64,000 nucleotides of DNA from Jeongeupia chitinilytica (GTDB taxonomy: Bacteria; Pseudomonadota; Gammaproteobacteria; Burkholderiales; Chitinibacteraceae), in the NCBI RefSeq assembly GCF_014652315.1, contig NZ_BMYO01000001.1:62001-126000 (forward strand), read 5' to 3'. Below the pieces are notes generated by a model. The model saw only the letters and a list, made by a program, of their open reading frames with translations. It was not told where the DNA came from and searched no databases. Made by a program: the position numbers and the translations under genes. This document shows, piece after piece, positions 1 through 8,671 of this stretch. Every line of letters starts with the position of its first letter. Within the stretch, counting starts at the first letter, position 1.

Positions 1-28
1 CGCACCGCTTGCACGGGCGGCGACGGTT

Positions 29-1063
29 TCAGGCGTTCAGCAGCCGGCGCAGCGGTGTCGGGATGCCGGCGGCCAGCGCCTCGGTGCGTGTGAACCAGCG
101 CAGCGTGTCGTCGTCGGCCAGTGCGGTCGCGCCGGTCACGCTGGCCGGCAGCGGCGTGATGGTCAGCCGGAAGTGGGTGAACACGTGGACGAAGTCCGGC
201 AGCGCCGGATCGGGTTGGACCTTGAGCTTGAGCACGTTGGCACAGTGGCGCTCGGCATCGAGTGTGCTGCCGGTTTCCGGCAGGCTCCACAGTCCGCCCC
301 AGATGCCCGTTGGCGGACGTTTCTGCAGCAGCAGCCGGCCCGCGTCGTCGCGGATCAGCAGCATGACGGTGCTGCGCTCGGGCACGGCCTTCTTCGGTTT
401 CGGCGTCGGCAGCTCGGCCTGCCGGCCGGTCATCCGCGCGATGCAGTCGTCCGAGACCGGACAGGCGGGACAGGCCGGTTTCTTCGGCGTGCAGACGGTG
501 GCGCCGAGGTCCATCTGTGCCTGCGTGTACGCCGGCATGTCGCTGCCGGATGCCGGCAACAGGCTGTCGGCCAGCGTCCACAGCTTGTTCTCGATCACCT
601 TCGTGCCCGGGAAACCGTCGATGCCGGCCCAGCGCGCCAGCACGCGCTTGACGTTGCCGTCGAGGATGGCCGAGCGCGTGTCGAACGAGAATGCCGCGAT
701 TGCCGCCGCGGTCGAGCGGCCGATGCCGGGCAGCGTTTCGATCTCGGCAGGCAGGCGCGGAAACGCACCACCGAAATCCGCCATCACCTTCTGCGCCGCC
801 TTGTGCAGGTTGCGCGCCCGCGTGTAGTAGCCCAGCCCGCTCCACAAGGCCAGCACGTCGTCGAGCGGCGCAGCGGCCAGACTGGCGACGTCGGGAAAGC
901 GTTGCAGGAAGCGCTGGTAGTAATCGATGACGGTGGTCACCTGCGTCTGCTGCAGCATGATTTCCGACAGCCAGACCTTGTAGGCATCGGCGACCTGCCA
1001 CGGCAGGTCGTGCCGGCCGTGATCGCGCTGCCATGCGATCAGCCTTGCGGCGAAAGCGCTCAT
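29..1063 (-). CDS. mutY: A/G-specific adenine DNA glycosylase MutY
   Basis: MutY removes adenine mispaired with 8-oxoguanine in base excision repair. The 344-residue product has the usual family length. The helix-hairpin-helix G-I-G is near residues 113-115, the catalytic Glu is at 34 in the LSEIMLQQTQ segment, and the catalytic Asp is at 135 in LDGNVKRV. Four iron-sulfur cysteines lie at 191, 198, 201 and 207, with the typical C-x6-C-x2-C-x5-C spacing. The C-terminal third is the NUDIX-like 8-oxoG recognition domain. Its ATG overlaps the stop of the upstream asmA-like gene as ATGA, so the pair is probably cotranscribed and translationally coupled. The same reading frame stays open far upstream, but this only reflects high GC; the real start is the coupled ATG. 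The identification is secure. Confidence 0.97.
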   Translation of the reverse strand: MSAFAARLIAWQRDHGRHDLPWQVADAYKVWLSEIMLQQTQVTTVIDYYQRFLQRFPDVASLAAAPLDDVLALWSGLGYYTRARNLHKAAQKVMADFGGAFPRLPAEIETLPGIGRSTAAAIAAFSFDTRSAILDGNVKRVLARWAGIDGFPGTKVIENKLWTLADSLLPASGSDMPAYTQAQMDLGATVCTPKKPACPACPVSDDCIARMTGRQAELPTPKPKKAVPERSTVMLLIRDDAGRLLLQKRPPTGIWGGLWSLPETGSTLDAERHCANVLKLKVQPDPALPDFVHVFTHFRLTITPLPASVTGATALADDDTLRWFTRTEALAAGIPTPLRRLLNA

Positions 1064-3363
1064 CGTCCTGCCTTCGGCGCCGGTTTTGCTGCAGGCTTGG
1101 TCGCGGGTTTCGCCGCCTTGGCCGCCGCCCGGGCCGCGGCCTTCGCTTCGGCGGCCTTGCGGGCCGCTTCGGCTTCGCGTGCCTTGGCCTGCGCCTCTTC
1201 CTCGGCCTTCTGCCGTTCGAGCAGCTGGTTCTTCAGACTGGTGTAGTCGACGTGGTAGGTCGGGCCGTTGAGTGGACCCGAGAACTCGATCGGTAGGGTC
1301 AGACCGACGATGCCCTTGAGTTCGGGTACGTCCGGGTTGGCGCTGGCCTTGAGCCGGTAATCGACCTGGCCGGCGCCGAGGTCGATGGTGCCGCCGCCGG
1401 CCAGCCGCAGCACGCCGGCGCGGACCAGCAGGTCGTTGTTGGTGGCGACGCCGTGCTTCAGTTGCAGCGTCGCATTCAGCTCGGAGAAGCGCGTACGCGC
1501 GTCGAGGTTGGGCAGCTGCGTCACTTCGCCGTTCATGGCCTTGATCTGGCGGCTGGCGGTACGCAGCAGTGCCTCTATGTCGATGCCGCGCACCGAACCC
1601 TTGGACAGCTGAACGCGCACGTCGCCGCCGGCGGTGCGGCGCAGGTCGGTCAGCGTGTCGCCGACGGCACTGACGTCGAGGTTGAGGTGGCCGCGACCCT
1701 CGAAGCGCGACGTGTCGAGCAGATCGGACAGCAGCATGTTGATGTTCATGTTGTTCAGCCGCTGGCTGGCATGCCAGCGTGGCTTGCCGCCGCGGCTGTT
1801 GTCGATTTCGAGCCGGCCGCTGAGCTGGCCGCCGTAGACGTTGGCCGCCAGCGGGTCGAGTGCCAGCTTGTGTGCCCGGGCGACAAAGCCCAGCGCGATG
1901 TCGTTGAAGTGCAGCTTGTTCATCGTCAGCTCGCCGATCTTCACCTGACCCTGCGCATCGAGGCGGTCGAGCCACTGGAAGTCCATCGGTGCGGTAGCCG
2001 ACACGTTCTTGGCGCCGGCGGCCACGGCGGGCAGGTAGGGCGTCAGGTCGAGGTCGGCGAGGTCGACATCGAAGCCGTAGCGCGGCGACACGAAGTCGTC
2101 GATGCTGAAGGTCGCTTTCAAAGGCGCGTGATCGAGCGAGCCTTGGCTGTCGAGCCGGATCGTTTCGTTGCGCAGGTTCAGTGCGGCGTTGCCGGCGAGT
2201 TCGAACGGAATCGCGCCCCGCGGCAGCGCCTTGTTGCCGTACTGGCCGGACAGCCGGTAGCTGGTCAGTCTGGCCAGCGTGCCGCTGTAGAGTTCGAGCG
2301 GACTGACGAAGTTCAGCGCCAGCGTCTGCTGCGGCGTGACCAGCTCGACGTTGATCCGCGCATTGTCGGCCCGCATCAGCCCCTGCAGCGTGCCCGACAG
2401 CTGCGGCACCGAGACGCCGGCGGCAAAGCGGCCCCGCGGGCTCTGCATCCGCACCGACAGGCGGGGCTGTTCGAGCGCCATGGTGTTCTCGGTGACCTTG
2501 AGCGACGGCAGGTTCAGCTCGCCCTGCCAGTCCTGCCCGGCGCGGCGGCCGTTGCCGGTGATTTTCAGCTCGCCGCCGGCCAGCCGCAGCGGCTGCCAGC
2601 CGTAGACGAGGTTGCCGACGGCGGTCAGGCCGCTTGCCTCGATGTCGACGCCGGGCTTGGTCGCTCCCTGCTGCTTGAGCTCGAAACGCAGCTCGGCGAC
2701 CGACAGCCGCCGGTCCGCCTCGGTATAGCGCATTGCCGCACTGGCCTCGACGCTGCCGCTCCACCACGGGGTTTTGCCGTCGCCGATGCTGAGCTTGCCC
2801 GCGGCGGTGAAGCGGCCGTTCTTTGGGTCGGCAAGGTTGTCGAGGCTGAAATCGAGCGCCGACACCGTGCCGCCGACCCCGATCAGCGCGTCGCGGTAGA
2901 CCAGTTTGGCGCGTTCGAAATGCAGCGCGTCGAGGCGCATGTCGACCTTGCGCGGATGCTCGGGTGTCGCGAGCAGGTCCTCGAAGTTGTAGGTGCCGTC
3001 GGCAAAGCGCTCGAACAGCAGTTCGGGATCGTCGAACTCGACCTGGTCGATCACCGGCTTGCCGCGCAGCAGCGGCCACAGCGCCAGCCGGACGCGGACA
3101 CGCTCGGCATGCATGAAACGCTGGGCAGAGTCGGGCTGGCTCAGGGTCACATTGCCGAGCGTGATCGCCGGGCGGGGCAGCAGGACGACACGGGTGTTGC
3201 CGGCCACGGTCAGCGTGCGACGGGTCTCGGAGGCGATCTGGCTGGTGAGGGCGTCACGCAGCAGCGTGGCTTCGACGAAGTACGGCACGATGCCGATCAG
3301 TAGCGTCAGTCCGGCGATCAGAAGCAGAAAGATCCGGAATGGCCGCGAGTGGCGCAGGTCCAT
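1060..3363 (-). CDS. asmA: AsmA family outer-membrane biogenesis protein
   Basis: This 767-residue protein has one N-terminal membrane anchor (about residues 10-30) followed by a long, repetitive beta-rich periplasmic region, as in AsmA/TamB-like proteins thought to help move phospholipid or assemble the outer membrane. The C-terminal AsmA_2-type region is followed by an unusual 50-residue tail made almost entirely of Ala, Lys, Glu and Pro, which looks disordered or coiled-coil. I chose the ATG at 3363 because a GGAG ribosome binding site lies about 11 bases upstream and the anchor starts soon after. An upstream in-frame ATG would add 25 basic residues with no homology. It is the first gene of a two-gene operon with mutY and is divergent from fadM. 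Family assignment is firm; the exact paralogue name is less so. Confidence 0.88.
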   Translation of the reverse strand: MDLRHSRPFRIFLLLIAGLTLLIGIVPYFVEATLLRDALTSQIASETRRTLTVAGNTRVVLLPRPAITLGNVTLSQPDSAQRFMHAERVRVRLALWPLLRGKPVIDQVEFDDPELLFERFADGTYNFEDLLATPEHPRKVDMRLDALHFERAKLVYRDALIGVGGTVSALDFSLDNLADPKNGRFTAAGKLSIGDGKTPWWSGSVEASAAMRYTEADRRLSVAELRFELKQQGATKPGVDIEASGLTAVGNLVYGWQPLRLAGGELKITGNGRRAGQDWQGELNLPSLKVTENTMALEQPRLSVRMQSPRGRFAAGVSVPQLSGTLQGLMRADNARINVELVTPQQTLALNFVSPLELYSGTLARLTSYRLSGQYGNKALPRGAIPFELAGNAALNLRNETIRLDSQGSLDHAPLKATFSIDDFVSPRYGFDVDLADLDLTPYLPAVAAGAKNVSATAPMDFQWLDRLDAQGQVKIGELTMNKLHFNDIALGFVARAHKLALDPLAANVYGGQLSGRLEIDNSRGGKPRWHASQRLNNMNINMLLSDLLDTSRFEGRGHLNLDVSAVGDTLTDLRRTAGGDVRVQLSKGSVRGIDIEALLRTASRQIKAMNGEVTQLPNLDARTRFSELNATLQLKHGVATNNDLLVRAGVLRLAGGGTIDLGAGQVDYRLKASANPDVPELKGIVGLTLPIEFSGPLNGPTYHVDYTSLKNQLLERQKAEEEAQAKAREAEAARKAAEAKAAARAAAKAAKPATKPAAKPAPKAGR

Positions 3364-3592
3364 CGGGCTGAAGTCTCCTGCCGCCCGTGCCGCAAGCCGG
3401 TCGCGCCGTGCGCGGTACCGTTGTTGACCGGGCTGCATATTGTAGGGGCCGACCCGGCGGACCGGGTGATGCCGCGCCGAGGCATTAACAATCAGGCGCG
3501 TTTTGAAACGGCGAACGCCCGATTATCACTAAGACCCGGCATATTTCAAAGTGCTAAGATTTGGGTCCTGTTCCCTTCCGTTTGGCCCGCCC

Positions 3593-4003
3593 ATGCACCA
3601 GACCGAAATCAAAGTCCGCGGTTATCACCTTGACCTGTACGGCCACGTCAACAACGCCCGCTACCTCGAGTTTCTCGAGGAAGCCCGCTGGGGGGCGCTG
3701 GAGGACCACGGCGACCTCGACTGGTTCATGCAGCGCCGGCTGGCGCTGGTGGTGAGCCGGATCGACATCCGCTACAAGCGGCCGGCAACCATGGGCGACG
3801 TGCTGCTGATCGAAACCCGGCTGGACCGGCTGGAAGAGCGCGCCGGCGTCATCGCCCAGCGCATCGTCCGTCAGGACAACGGCAAGCTGGTGGCCGAGGC
3901 CGAAGTCAGTTTTGCCGTCATCCATCCCGACACGCCGGGGGCGCTGCCGCTCGAAGGCGAGCTGGCCGAACGACTGGCGGTACTGAGCGGAGCAACGGCA
4001 TGA
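3593..4003 (+). CDS. fadM: Long-chain acyl-CoA thioesterase FadM/YbaW
   Basis: This hotdog-fold thioesterase (136 residues) hydrolyses acyl-CoA esters in the cytoplasm, linked to fatty-acid turnover. The N-terminus VRGYHLDLYGHVNNARYLEF resembles E. coli YbaW/FadM almost residue for residue. It contains the catalytic Asp14 and the HVNNARY segment at 18-24, followed by FLEEARW. I chose the start at 3593 because it gives the family's usual N-terminus; an upstream in-frame ATG would add 14 unrelated residues. The stop overlaps the ATG of the following lipoprotein gene as ATGA, so the two are likely coupled. The gene is divergent from the asmA-mutY operon across a 229-bp gap that is AT-richer than its surroundings and presumably holds both promoters. 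Confidence 0.92.
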   Translation: MHQTEIKVRGYHLDLYGHVNNARYLEFLEEARWGALEDHGDLDWFMQRRLALVVSRIDIRYKRPATMGDVLLIETRLDRLEERAGVIAQRIVRQDNGKLVAEAEVSFAVIHPDTPGALPLEGELAERLAVLSGATA

Positions 4004-4488
4004 AGAAGCTGCTGGTCATCGCGTTGTTGTCGCTGCTGGCGGCGTGTTCGAGCCTGCCGACCTCGTTCGAGAAGCCCAAGGTCTCGGTCGCCGGCATTGC
4101 GGTCAAGGACATCAGCCTGTTTGAGCAGCGCTTTACCCTGACGCTGCGGGTGCAGAATCCGAACGACGTGTCGGTGCCGATCTCGGGCCTGAATGCCAAG
4201 CTCGAGGTCAACGGCAAGCCGATTGCCGACGGCGTGTCCAACGTCAGCGTGACCATTCCGGCGCTGGGCGAGGCCACGGTACCGATCGACATCGTCAGCA
4301 ATCTCAGCGGTCTTGCGCGACTGCTCAAGCGTGGCGACGGCTCGCCGCCGTCGTACCGGCTCTACGGCAGGCTGTTCTCGCCGTGGAAGCCCGGTGGCAT
4401 CGAGTTCGACCAGAAGGGCGAGCTGCCGGCGCTGGGCGATGTGTTGCCGGCCGGCGATGCACCGGCAAGCAAATCGGGCACGTTCTGA
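4000..4488 (+). CDS. LEA type 2 (WHy-domain) family lipoprotein
   Basis: The 162-residue product begins with a lipoprotein signal peptide ending in LLAAC (Cys16), so it is likely lipidated and anchored to a membrane. The body matches the LEA14/WHy type: a single immunoglobulin-like beta sandwich with the hallmark VQNPNDVSVPISGLNAKLEVNG segment and a Pro-Ile-Asp-Ile strand toward the middle. Bacterial members are conserved and often desiccation- or stress-associated, but no biochemical role is established. It overlaps fadM by 4 bases and is followed after 3 bases by the next gene, so all three probably form one transcription unit. Confidence 0.85.
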   Translation: MKKLLVIALLSLLAACSSLPTSFEKPKVSVAGIAVKDISLFEQRFTLTLRVQNPNDVSVPISGLNAKLEVNGKPIADGVSNVSVTIPALGEATVPIDIVSNLSGLARLLKRGDGSPPSYRLYGRLFSPWKPGGIEFDQKGELPALGDVLPAGDAPASKSGTF

Positions 4489-4491
4489 ACG

Positions 4492-4902
4492 ATGGGCATG
4501 ATCAGGGCACTGTTGTGGACGTCGCTGTTGCTGGTGCTTGTGGCGCTGGCATTGCTTGCCGGCGTGTTTTTCGGCAAGCGGCTTGCCGATACCGACGCAG
4601 TGACGCAGGAAGCCAGGATTGCCGCGCTGGGACGCGAACTGCGACAAAGTCGCGCCGAGGTGAAAGCACTGCACGGCGAGCTGGCGGCGCTGGCTTCGTC
4701 GGCCAGCGAGGTTGACGCATCGGTCACCACTGCGTCGGCAACGGCGCAGCTCCAGCCCCAGCGTGCCAGGCCGGCGGAGCCGGCATACCGCCGCTTCGGC
4801 AACACCAGCTGCACGCTGGCAGTGGGGGACGGCAAGATCGATGAAGGCTGCGCCGAACTGCGGCGGATCTCGGCCTCGGTGCCTCAGGCCAGCGGCAGGT
4901 AG
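4492..4902 (+). CDS. Hypothetical single-pass membrane protein with coiled coil
   Basis: I do not recognise this 136-residue protein. A strong N-terminal membrane helix (about residues 5-27) is followed by a short heptad-like stretch (EARIAALGRELRQSRAEVKAL), an Ala/Ser/Thr-rich linker, and a small C-terminal piece with two cysteines that could form a disulfide. This suggests a type II protein with a short extracytoplasmic domain. It starts 3 bases after the lipoprotein stop, so it belongs to the fadM transcription unit. An alternative ATG lies 6 bases downstream. Its 3' end overlaps the convergent rsmJ gene by 19 bp. GC-rich codon choice matches its neighbours. Confidence 0.7.
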   Translation: MGMIRALLWTSLLLVLVALALLAGVFFGKRLADTDAVTQEARIAALGRELRQSRAEVKALHGELAALASSASEVDASVTTASATAQLQPQRARPAEPAYRRFGNTSCTLAVGDGKIDEGCAELRRISASVPQASGR

Positions 4903-5624
4903 GCGTCGAAGCGGGTGCTTTCGCCCGGGTAGTCGAAGTTCGGTTTCAGTTGCGCCAGCCACGGCGCCAGTCGCGGCCGCTTGACCACGACGCGCTGGCG
5001 GGCGACCCGCCGGGCCGGCGTCAGCAGCGCATCGGCATCCGGATCGCCGCCGATCAGCGCCTGGAACATCGCCATTTCCTTCTTCGACTTCGCACGCTTG
5101 TCCGGCTCGGGAAACATCGGGTCGATGAAGACGACGTCGAACGACTTCGCGTCGGCGTCGAGCAGCCATTGCAGCGAATCGGCGTGGACCAGCGTCATCC
5201 GCCCGGCGACCTCTGCCGTGTCGGCGTCGAGCGCCGCGCGACGCAGACCGTCTTCCAGCAGCGCCGCCGCTACCGGGCTGCGCTCGACCAATGTCACCGT
5301 GCACCCGAGGCTGGCCAGTACGAAGGCATCGCGCCCCTGTCCGGCGGTCGCGTCGAGCACAGCCGGATTCGCCCCGCCCTTGAGGCCGACGGCCTTGGCC
5401 ACCGGCTGGCCACGGCCGCCGCCGAACTTGCGCCGGTGCGCGCTGGCGCCTTCGACGAAATCGACGCAGACGCGCGCCTTGTCGCCGGTCTGCTGCAGCA
5501 CCAGCCGGCCGTCCTCGAATGCCAGAAAGTAGCCTTCGGCCGGCGCCTCGTGCAACGGCGCAAAGCCGTAGCGCGCGGCCACATCGCCGGCGATTGCGTC
5601 ACCGGCGTTCAACAACATCTGCAT
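4884..5624 (-). CDS. rsmJ: 16S rRNA (guanine-1516-N2)-methyltransferase RsmJ
   Basis: RsmJ (YhiQ) uses S-adenosylmethionine to methylate G1516 of 16S rRNA. The 246-residue length is normal. The SAM-binding motif I is LDATAGQGRDAFVLASLGC, followed by the acidic VERSP loop. The conserved DPMFPEP motif and the VVKRPRLAPWL segment near the C-terminus are diagnostic of this family. It lies one base downstream of mtfA on the same strand and is probably cotranscribed with it. Its 3' end overlaps that of the convergent small membrane-protein gene. Confidence 0.95.
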   Translation of the reverse strand: MQMLLNAGDAIAGDVAARYGFAPLHEAPAEGYFLAFEDGRLVLQQTGDKARVCVDFVEGASAHRRKFGGGRGQPVAKAVGLKGGANPAVLDATAGQGRDAFVLASLGCTVTLVERSPVAAALLEDGLRRAALDADTAEVAGRMTLVHADSLQWLLDADAKSFDVVFIDPMFPEPDKRAKSKKEMAMFQALIGGDPDADALLTPARRVARQRVVVKRPRLAPWLAQLKPNFDYPGESTRFDAYLPLA

Positions 5625-5625
5625 T

Positions 5626-6465
5626 TCAATACTCCGGTGCCGGGGTCGGGATGGTCACCGGGCCGAAGTTTACCGGCTCGAAGCACGGCCGGTAACGCAC
5701 GCGCGGCAACCGCGCCGCCGGGTCCTGCTTGTAGAACTGTTTCAGCTGCTCGTACACGGCCGGGTAATGCTCGGTCAGCGCGTGCGGCGTTTCGAAGAAG
5801 TATTCGGAGAACACCGCGAAGCACTCGGCCGGGTTTTCGGCCGCGTACAGGTCGATCGGGCTGTACAGGTCGTGATCGGCGCGGCGGCTCAGGTCGTCGA
5901 AGGCCTGGGAGAAACTGCGTTTCCAGCCCGCGTAGTCCATGCCCTTGTGCAAGGGCGGGCAGCCGTTGGCGTCACCCGAGCGCATGTCGAGCTTGTGGGC
6001 GAACTCGTGGATGACGACATTCCAGCCGTCGAGCCACGGCGACTCGGACACGTCCAGCCACGACAGCAGCACCGGGCCGTCGCTGCGCGCCTGGCCGGCG
6101 AGCACCTGTTCGAACTCGTGCACCAGACCTGCATGGTCGGTGTACCGGTCGCGGCTGAGGAACTGCCCCGGATAGACGATGACCTCGTGCCAGTCGTCGT
6201 AGGCGTCGAAGCCGAGGTGCAGGATGGGCAGCACCGCCTGTGCGGCCAGCAGCACCCGTGCCGCGTCGCCGAGCTCGAGTCCGCTCACCGGCGTGATGGT
6301 CTTCTCGGCAAGGAACCACGCGGCATGGTCGCGCAGCGCCATCCGCTCGTCGTCGCTCAGGCCGATGAACAGCGGCGCACGCATCACCTGCTGCCACAGC
6401 ACATCGGGAATCGGGTTGGCGGCCAGCAGCCTGGCGCGTTTGCGGGTCTTGAGAAAACCGAACAT
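5626..6465 (-). CDS. mtfA: M90-family zinc metallopeptidase MtfA
   Basis: MtfA is a cytoplasmic zinc peptidase. In E. coli it binds Mlc and so affects glucose PTS (ptsG) expression; whether that applies here is unknown. The 279-residue protein carries the HEFAH zinc motif at about 153-157 and a downstream AAENPAECFAVFSEYFFE segment supplying further family-specific residues. The chosen ATG has an AAGGAG ribosome binding site at good spacing, and the first residues (FGFLKTRKR) match family N-termini. The gene directly precedes rsmJ with a single-base gap. Confidence 0.92.
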   Translation of the reverse strand: MFGFLKTRKRARLLAANPIPDVLWQQVMRAPLFIGLSDDERMALRDHAAWFLAEKTITPVSGLELGDAARVLLAAQAVLPILHLGFDAYDDWHEVIVYPGQFLSRDRYTDHAGLVHEFEQVLAGQARSDGPVLLSWLDVSESPWLDGWNVVIHEFAHKLDMRSGDANGCPPLHKGMDYAGWKRSFSQAFDDLSRRADHDLYSPIDLYAAENPAECFAVFSEYFFETPHALTEHYPAVYEQLKQFYKQDPAARLPRVRYRPCFEPVNFGPVTIPTPAPEY

Positions 6466-6670
6466 GCGGACTCCTTGTTTGCTCAAGCAGATGGGTACAG
6501 CCGGCGGGGATTCAATGACCGGACGGCGCGTATCGACGGTCGTCGGCCGCGCTGCAACGCTGGCGAACCTGGTGCTTGTGGTCCGCCCGGCGCGACGGCA
6601 AGCTGCTCCCACGCCGGCACAAGTCCGGCGAACGACGACAAGGCCCGATGGCCGCAGGGAGAGAGACAAG

Positions 6671-7270
6671 ATGAAGCTGCAACTCGTGGGCATGGCGCTG
6701 GCAACGGCCGCCGCAACCGCCGCCGCAGGGCCGGTCAACGTCGTGTGCCAGACCACCAAGGGCGCGATCGACATCGTCATCCAGCCCGCCTGGAGTCCCA
6801 GGGGGGCCGAGCGTTTCCTGCAACTGGTCGACGCCGGCCACTTCGACCGCGTGCCGTTCTTCCGCTGCCTCGACGGTTTCCTGTGCCAGTTCGGCTTTCC
6901 GCAATCGAAGGCCGCGGCGAAGAAATGGCCGGCGATCGCCGACGACCTGAGGCAGCCGGCGCTGCGGCAGTTCAAGCGCGGCTACATCAGTTTTGCCGGT
7001 GGCGGCGCCAACACCCGCACCGACCACCTGTTCATCACGCTGGGCGACAAGGTCGAATCGCTCGGCACGCAGCCGTGGGAAACGCCGATCGGCTACGTGA
7101 CCCCGGCATCGATGCAGCAGACCGTCAGCCGCTTCAACATGAGCTACGGCGACATTCCGCCGTGGGGCAAGGGGCCGGATCCGCAAAAGCTGCAGGGGCC
7201 GGGCGCGGCCGACTACCTGAAGCAGAACTTTCCGGCGCTGGATTACATCCAGAGCTGCAAACGGCGCTGA
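6671..7270 (+). CDS. Exported cyclophilin-type peptidylprolyl isomerase
   Basis: The 199-residue product has a short N-terminal signal sequence (about residues 1-20, rich in Ala) and then a cyclophilin domain, so it is probably a periplasmic prolyl isomerase. Recognisable parts are TKGAIDIVIQPAWSPRGAERFLQL, the FFRCLDGFLCQFG strand, and the FAGGGANTRTDHLFITLGD core. In the last segment the classical FSM.G..PNTNGSQFFI pattern is altered, so activity is not certain. The start has a GGGAGAGA ribosome binding site. The gene is a single transcription unit, divergent from mtfA across 205 bp. Confidence 0.85.
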   Translation: MKLQLVGMALATAAATAAAGPVNVVCQTTKGAIDIVIQPAWSPRGAERFLQLVDAGHFDRVPFFRCLDGFLCQFGFPQSKAAAKKWPAIADDLRQPALRQFKRGYISFAGGGANTRTDHLFITLGDKVESLGTQPWETPIGYVTPASMQQTVSRFNMSYGDIPPWGKGPDPQKLQGPGAADYLKQNFPALDYIQSCKRR

Positions 7271-7428
7271 TGTTCGGTACGCCGGTCTGATCGACGCGTC
7301 GCGGGATGGGCCGGCCGGGGTTCCACGGCCGCAAGCCGGTCCGTGTGCGGGGCCGTCGAAGCCGGACTCGGCACGCCGGGCACAATGACAGGCACCGGTG
7401 GTGCCGGAGGAGCGTCACAAAACCGGAT

Positions 7429-7794
7429 TCAAATCCAGACGTCGTTCGGCGCAGTCCTTGTGCCGCCGTGTTCACCGGTATTCGGAACGTCCCGCGGCTC
7501 GATCAGCATGACCTTGACCTCTTCTGCGGCGAAGGGCTTGTGTTCAGTCCCTTTGGGGACGACGTACATCTCGCCGGCTTGGATCTGGACGCTGCCATCC
7601 CTGAAGTCGATACGAAGTGTGCCATCAACGACGAAAAAGGTTTCGTCGGTTTCAGCATGGCTGTGCCAGACGAAATCACCCTTCAGGCGTACGAGCTTGA
7701 ACTGGTAGTCGTTCATTTCGGCAATGACTTTGGGCTGCCACTGCTCGGCGAACCGGCCGAATTTTTCCGCGAGATTGATGGACTCGTAGCACAT
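7429..7794 (-). CDS. Cupin domain protein
   Basis: This 121-residue single-domain cupin has the metal-binding motif WHSHAETDETFFVVDG and the second motif GEMYVVPKGTEHKPFA. The histidine/glutamate ligands are present, so it is likely a small metalloenzyme or sensor. The substrate cannot be told from the sequence. It lies in a patch (about 7.4-8.65 kb) where base composition looks AT-richer than the flanking genes, with more A/T-ending codons, which hints at relatively recent acquisition. The neighbour at 7929-8360 is on the same strand but 134 bp away. Confidence 0.82.
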   Translation of the reverse strand: MCYESINLAEKFGRFAEQWQPKVIAEMNDYQFKLVRLKGDFVWHSHAETDETFFVVDGTLRIDFRDGSVQIQAGEMYVVPKGTEHKPFAAEEVKVMLIEPRDVPNTGEHGGTRTAPNDVWI

Positions 7795-7928
7795 TGCGTC
7801 TCCCGGTCTTGTCGGTCTGACAGCATGAAATCAACCCCGGCATTGGATCGGGATCATCGGGTCGTTGCAGGTTTCGCATCGGACTTCACCGGCGGAGTCC
7901 CACCGGCGGCCCGTCAGACAGGGACGCC

Positions 7929-8360
7929 CTAACCCTGAGCCGCACCCTGCTTCTTGGGAAGCTGGGGATTCATGAAGTCCCATGTCGTGGCACTTGCCAC
8001 GTGGAAATCCAGCTTCGGGACATAGCGGGATGTATCGTCCAGCGTGCCCGCCTTGATACCCAGCAGGCCGGGAAGATGGCTGAACTTGGCGAACAGCTGC
8101 GAGCCGCAATTCCGGCAGAAACCCCTCCGGTGCATGTTTCCGCTGTCGGCCATCGACTCGAAATACCTAGCGTCACCGGAAACGACAACCTCTTTTTCCG
8201 GAAAAAACATTGCGGGGATATAGGCGCCCCCCGAGCTTCGCTGGCAGTCTGTGCAATGGCAGTTGCCGGCAAATAGTGGTTCGACAGCGGCCGTGTAGTG
8301 GATGTCTCCGCACAGACACCGTCCTGTGTATTTTGCATGCATGTTCAATTCCGTGTTCAT
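7929..8360 (-). CDS. GFA family (glutathione-dependent formaldehyde-activating-like) protein
   Basis: This 143-residue zinc protein belongs to the GFA/CENP-V family. Cysteine pairs are seen in GRCLCGDIHY, NCHCTDCQRSSGG and RGFCRNCGSQLF, the standard pattern for binding two zinc ions. Many members are annotated as formaldehyde-activating, but most have no proven role in glutathione chemistry, so the function is open. I chose the ATG at 8360; a second ATG at 8342 gives an equally plausible start just before the first cysteine motif. The frame stays open further upstream without family similarity. Codon usage is AT-richer than surrounding genes. Confidence 0.83.
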   Translation of the reverse strand: MNTELNMHAKYTGRCLCGDIHYTAAVEPLFAGNCHCTDCQRSSGGAYIPAMFFPEKEVVVSGDARYFESMADSGNMHRRGFCRNCGSQLFAKFSHLPGLLGIKAGTLDDTSRYVPKLDFHVASATTWDFMNPQLPKKQGAAQG

Positions 8361-8671
8361 TGAAAATGTGCGTAATGTTTGGCACGAGAGATGGCGCCCG
8401 GCTTGCCAAGCGACTTCCTGTCGATGGAAGGGGCAGATGCCTGACGTGGTGTATGCACCATGGCGCATCACACGATGAATAAAGAAGTAGACGAAATGTC
8501 CGGAAAACCGCCGGCACGTCGGTTTCTTTCTACTCTTTTTCTTTTTGCTGACTGAACTGAGAGTCTACACGTGTGAGGCGAGCCGGTGCAGGCGGTGGCG
8601 AGGAGAAACGGTGCCGAATTGCATCAAGGCCGCACAGTAAGCGGCCCTGATGCAGGAGAAACGGCCTGGGT
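8361..8671. other. 311-bp gene-free, AT-richer intergenic region with hairpin
   Basis: No convincing gene is present. The left part probably holds the promoter of the GFA gene. Near 8530-8555 there is a pyrimidine-rich, T-rich tract on the plus strand. The right part contains an imperfect hairpin (8621-8653) flanked by two copies of AGGAGAAACGG (about 8610-8620 and 8654-8664). The hairpin sits just after the stop of the minus-strand glycosyltransferase gene, where a terminator would be expected. Confidence 0.5.
8621..8653 (-). terminator. Candidate hairpin terminator after the glycosyltransferase operon
   Basis: GCATCAAGGCCGC pairs with GCGGCCCTGATGC across a 7-base loop, giving a 13-bp stem with one A/C mismatch. 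It begins 19 bases past the glycosyltransferase stop. No T-run follows in the minus direction, so if it stops transcription it is a weak or factor-assisted terminator. Confidence 0.4.

Noticed and set aside
29..3079. Possible fusion of MutY with a long N-terminal extension
   Set aside because: The extension is the wrong frame of the asmA-like gene. The MutY start is fixed by its ATGA overlap and normal length.
1453..3303. A plus-strand frame of about 600 codons opposite the asmA-like gene
   Set aside because: The minus-strand frame has AsmA features and an operon with mutY. The opposite frame has low-complexity Arg/Gln/Ala-rich content typical of GC-rich shadow frames.
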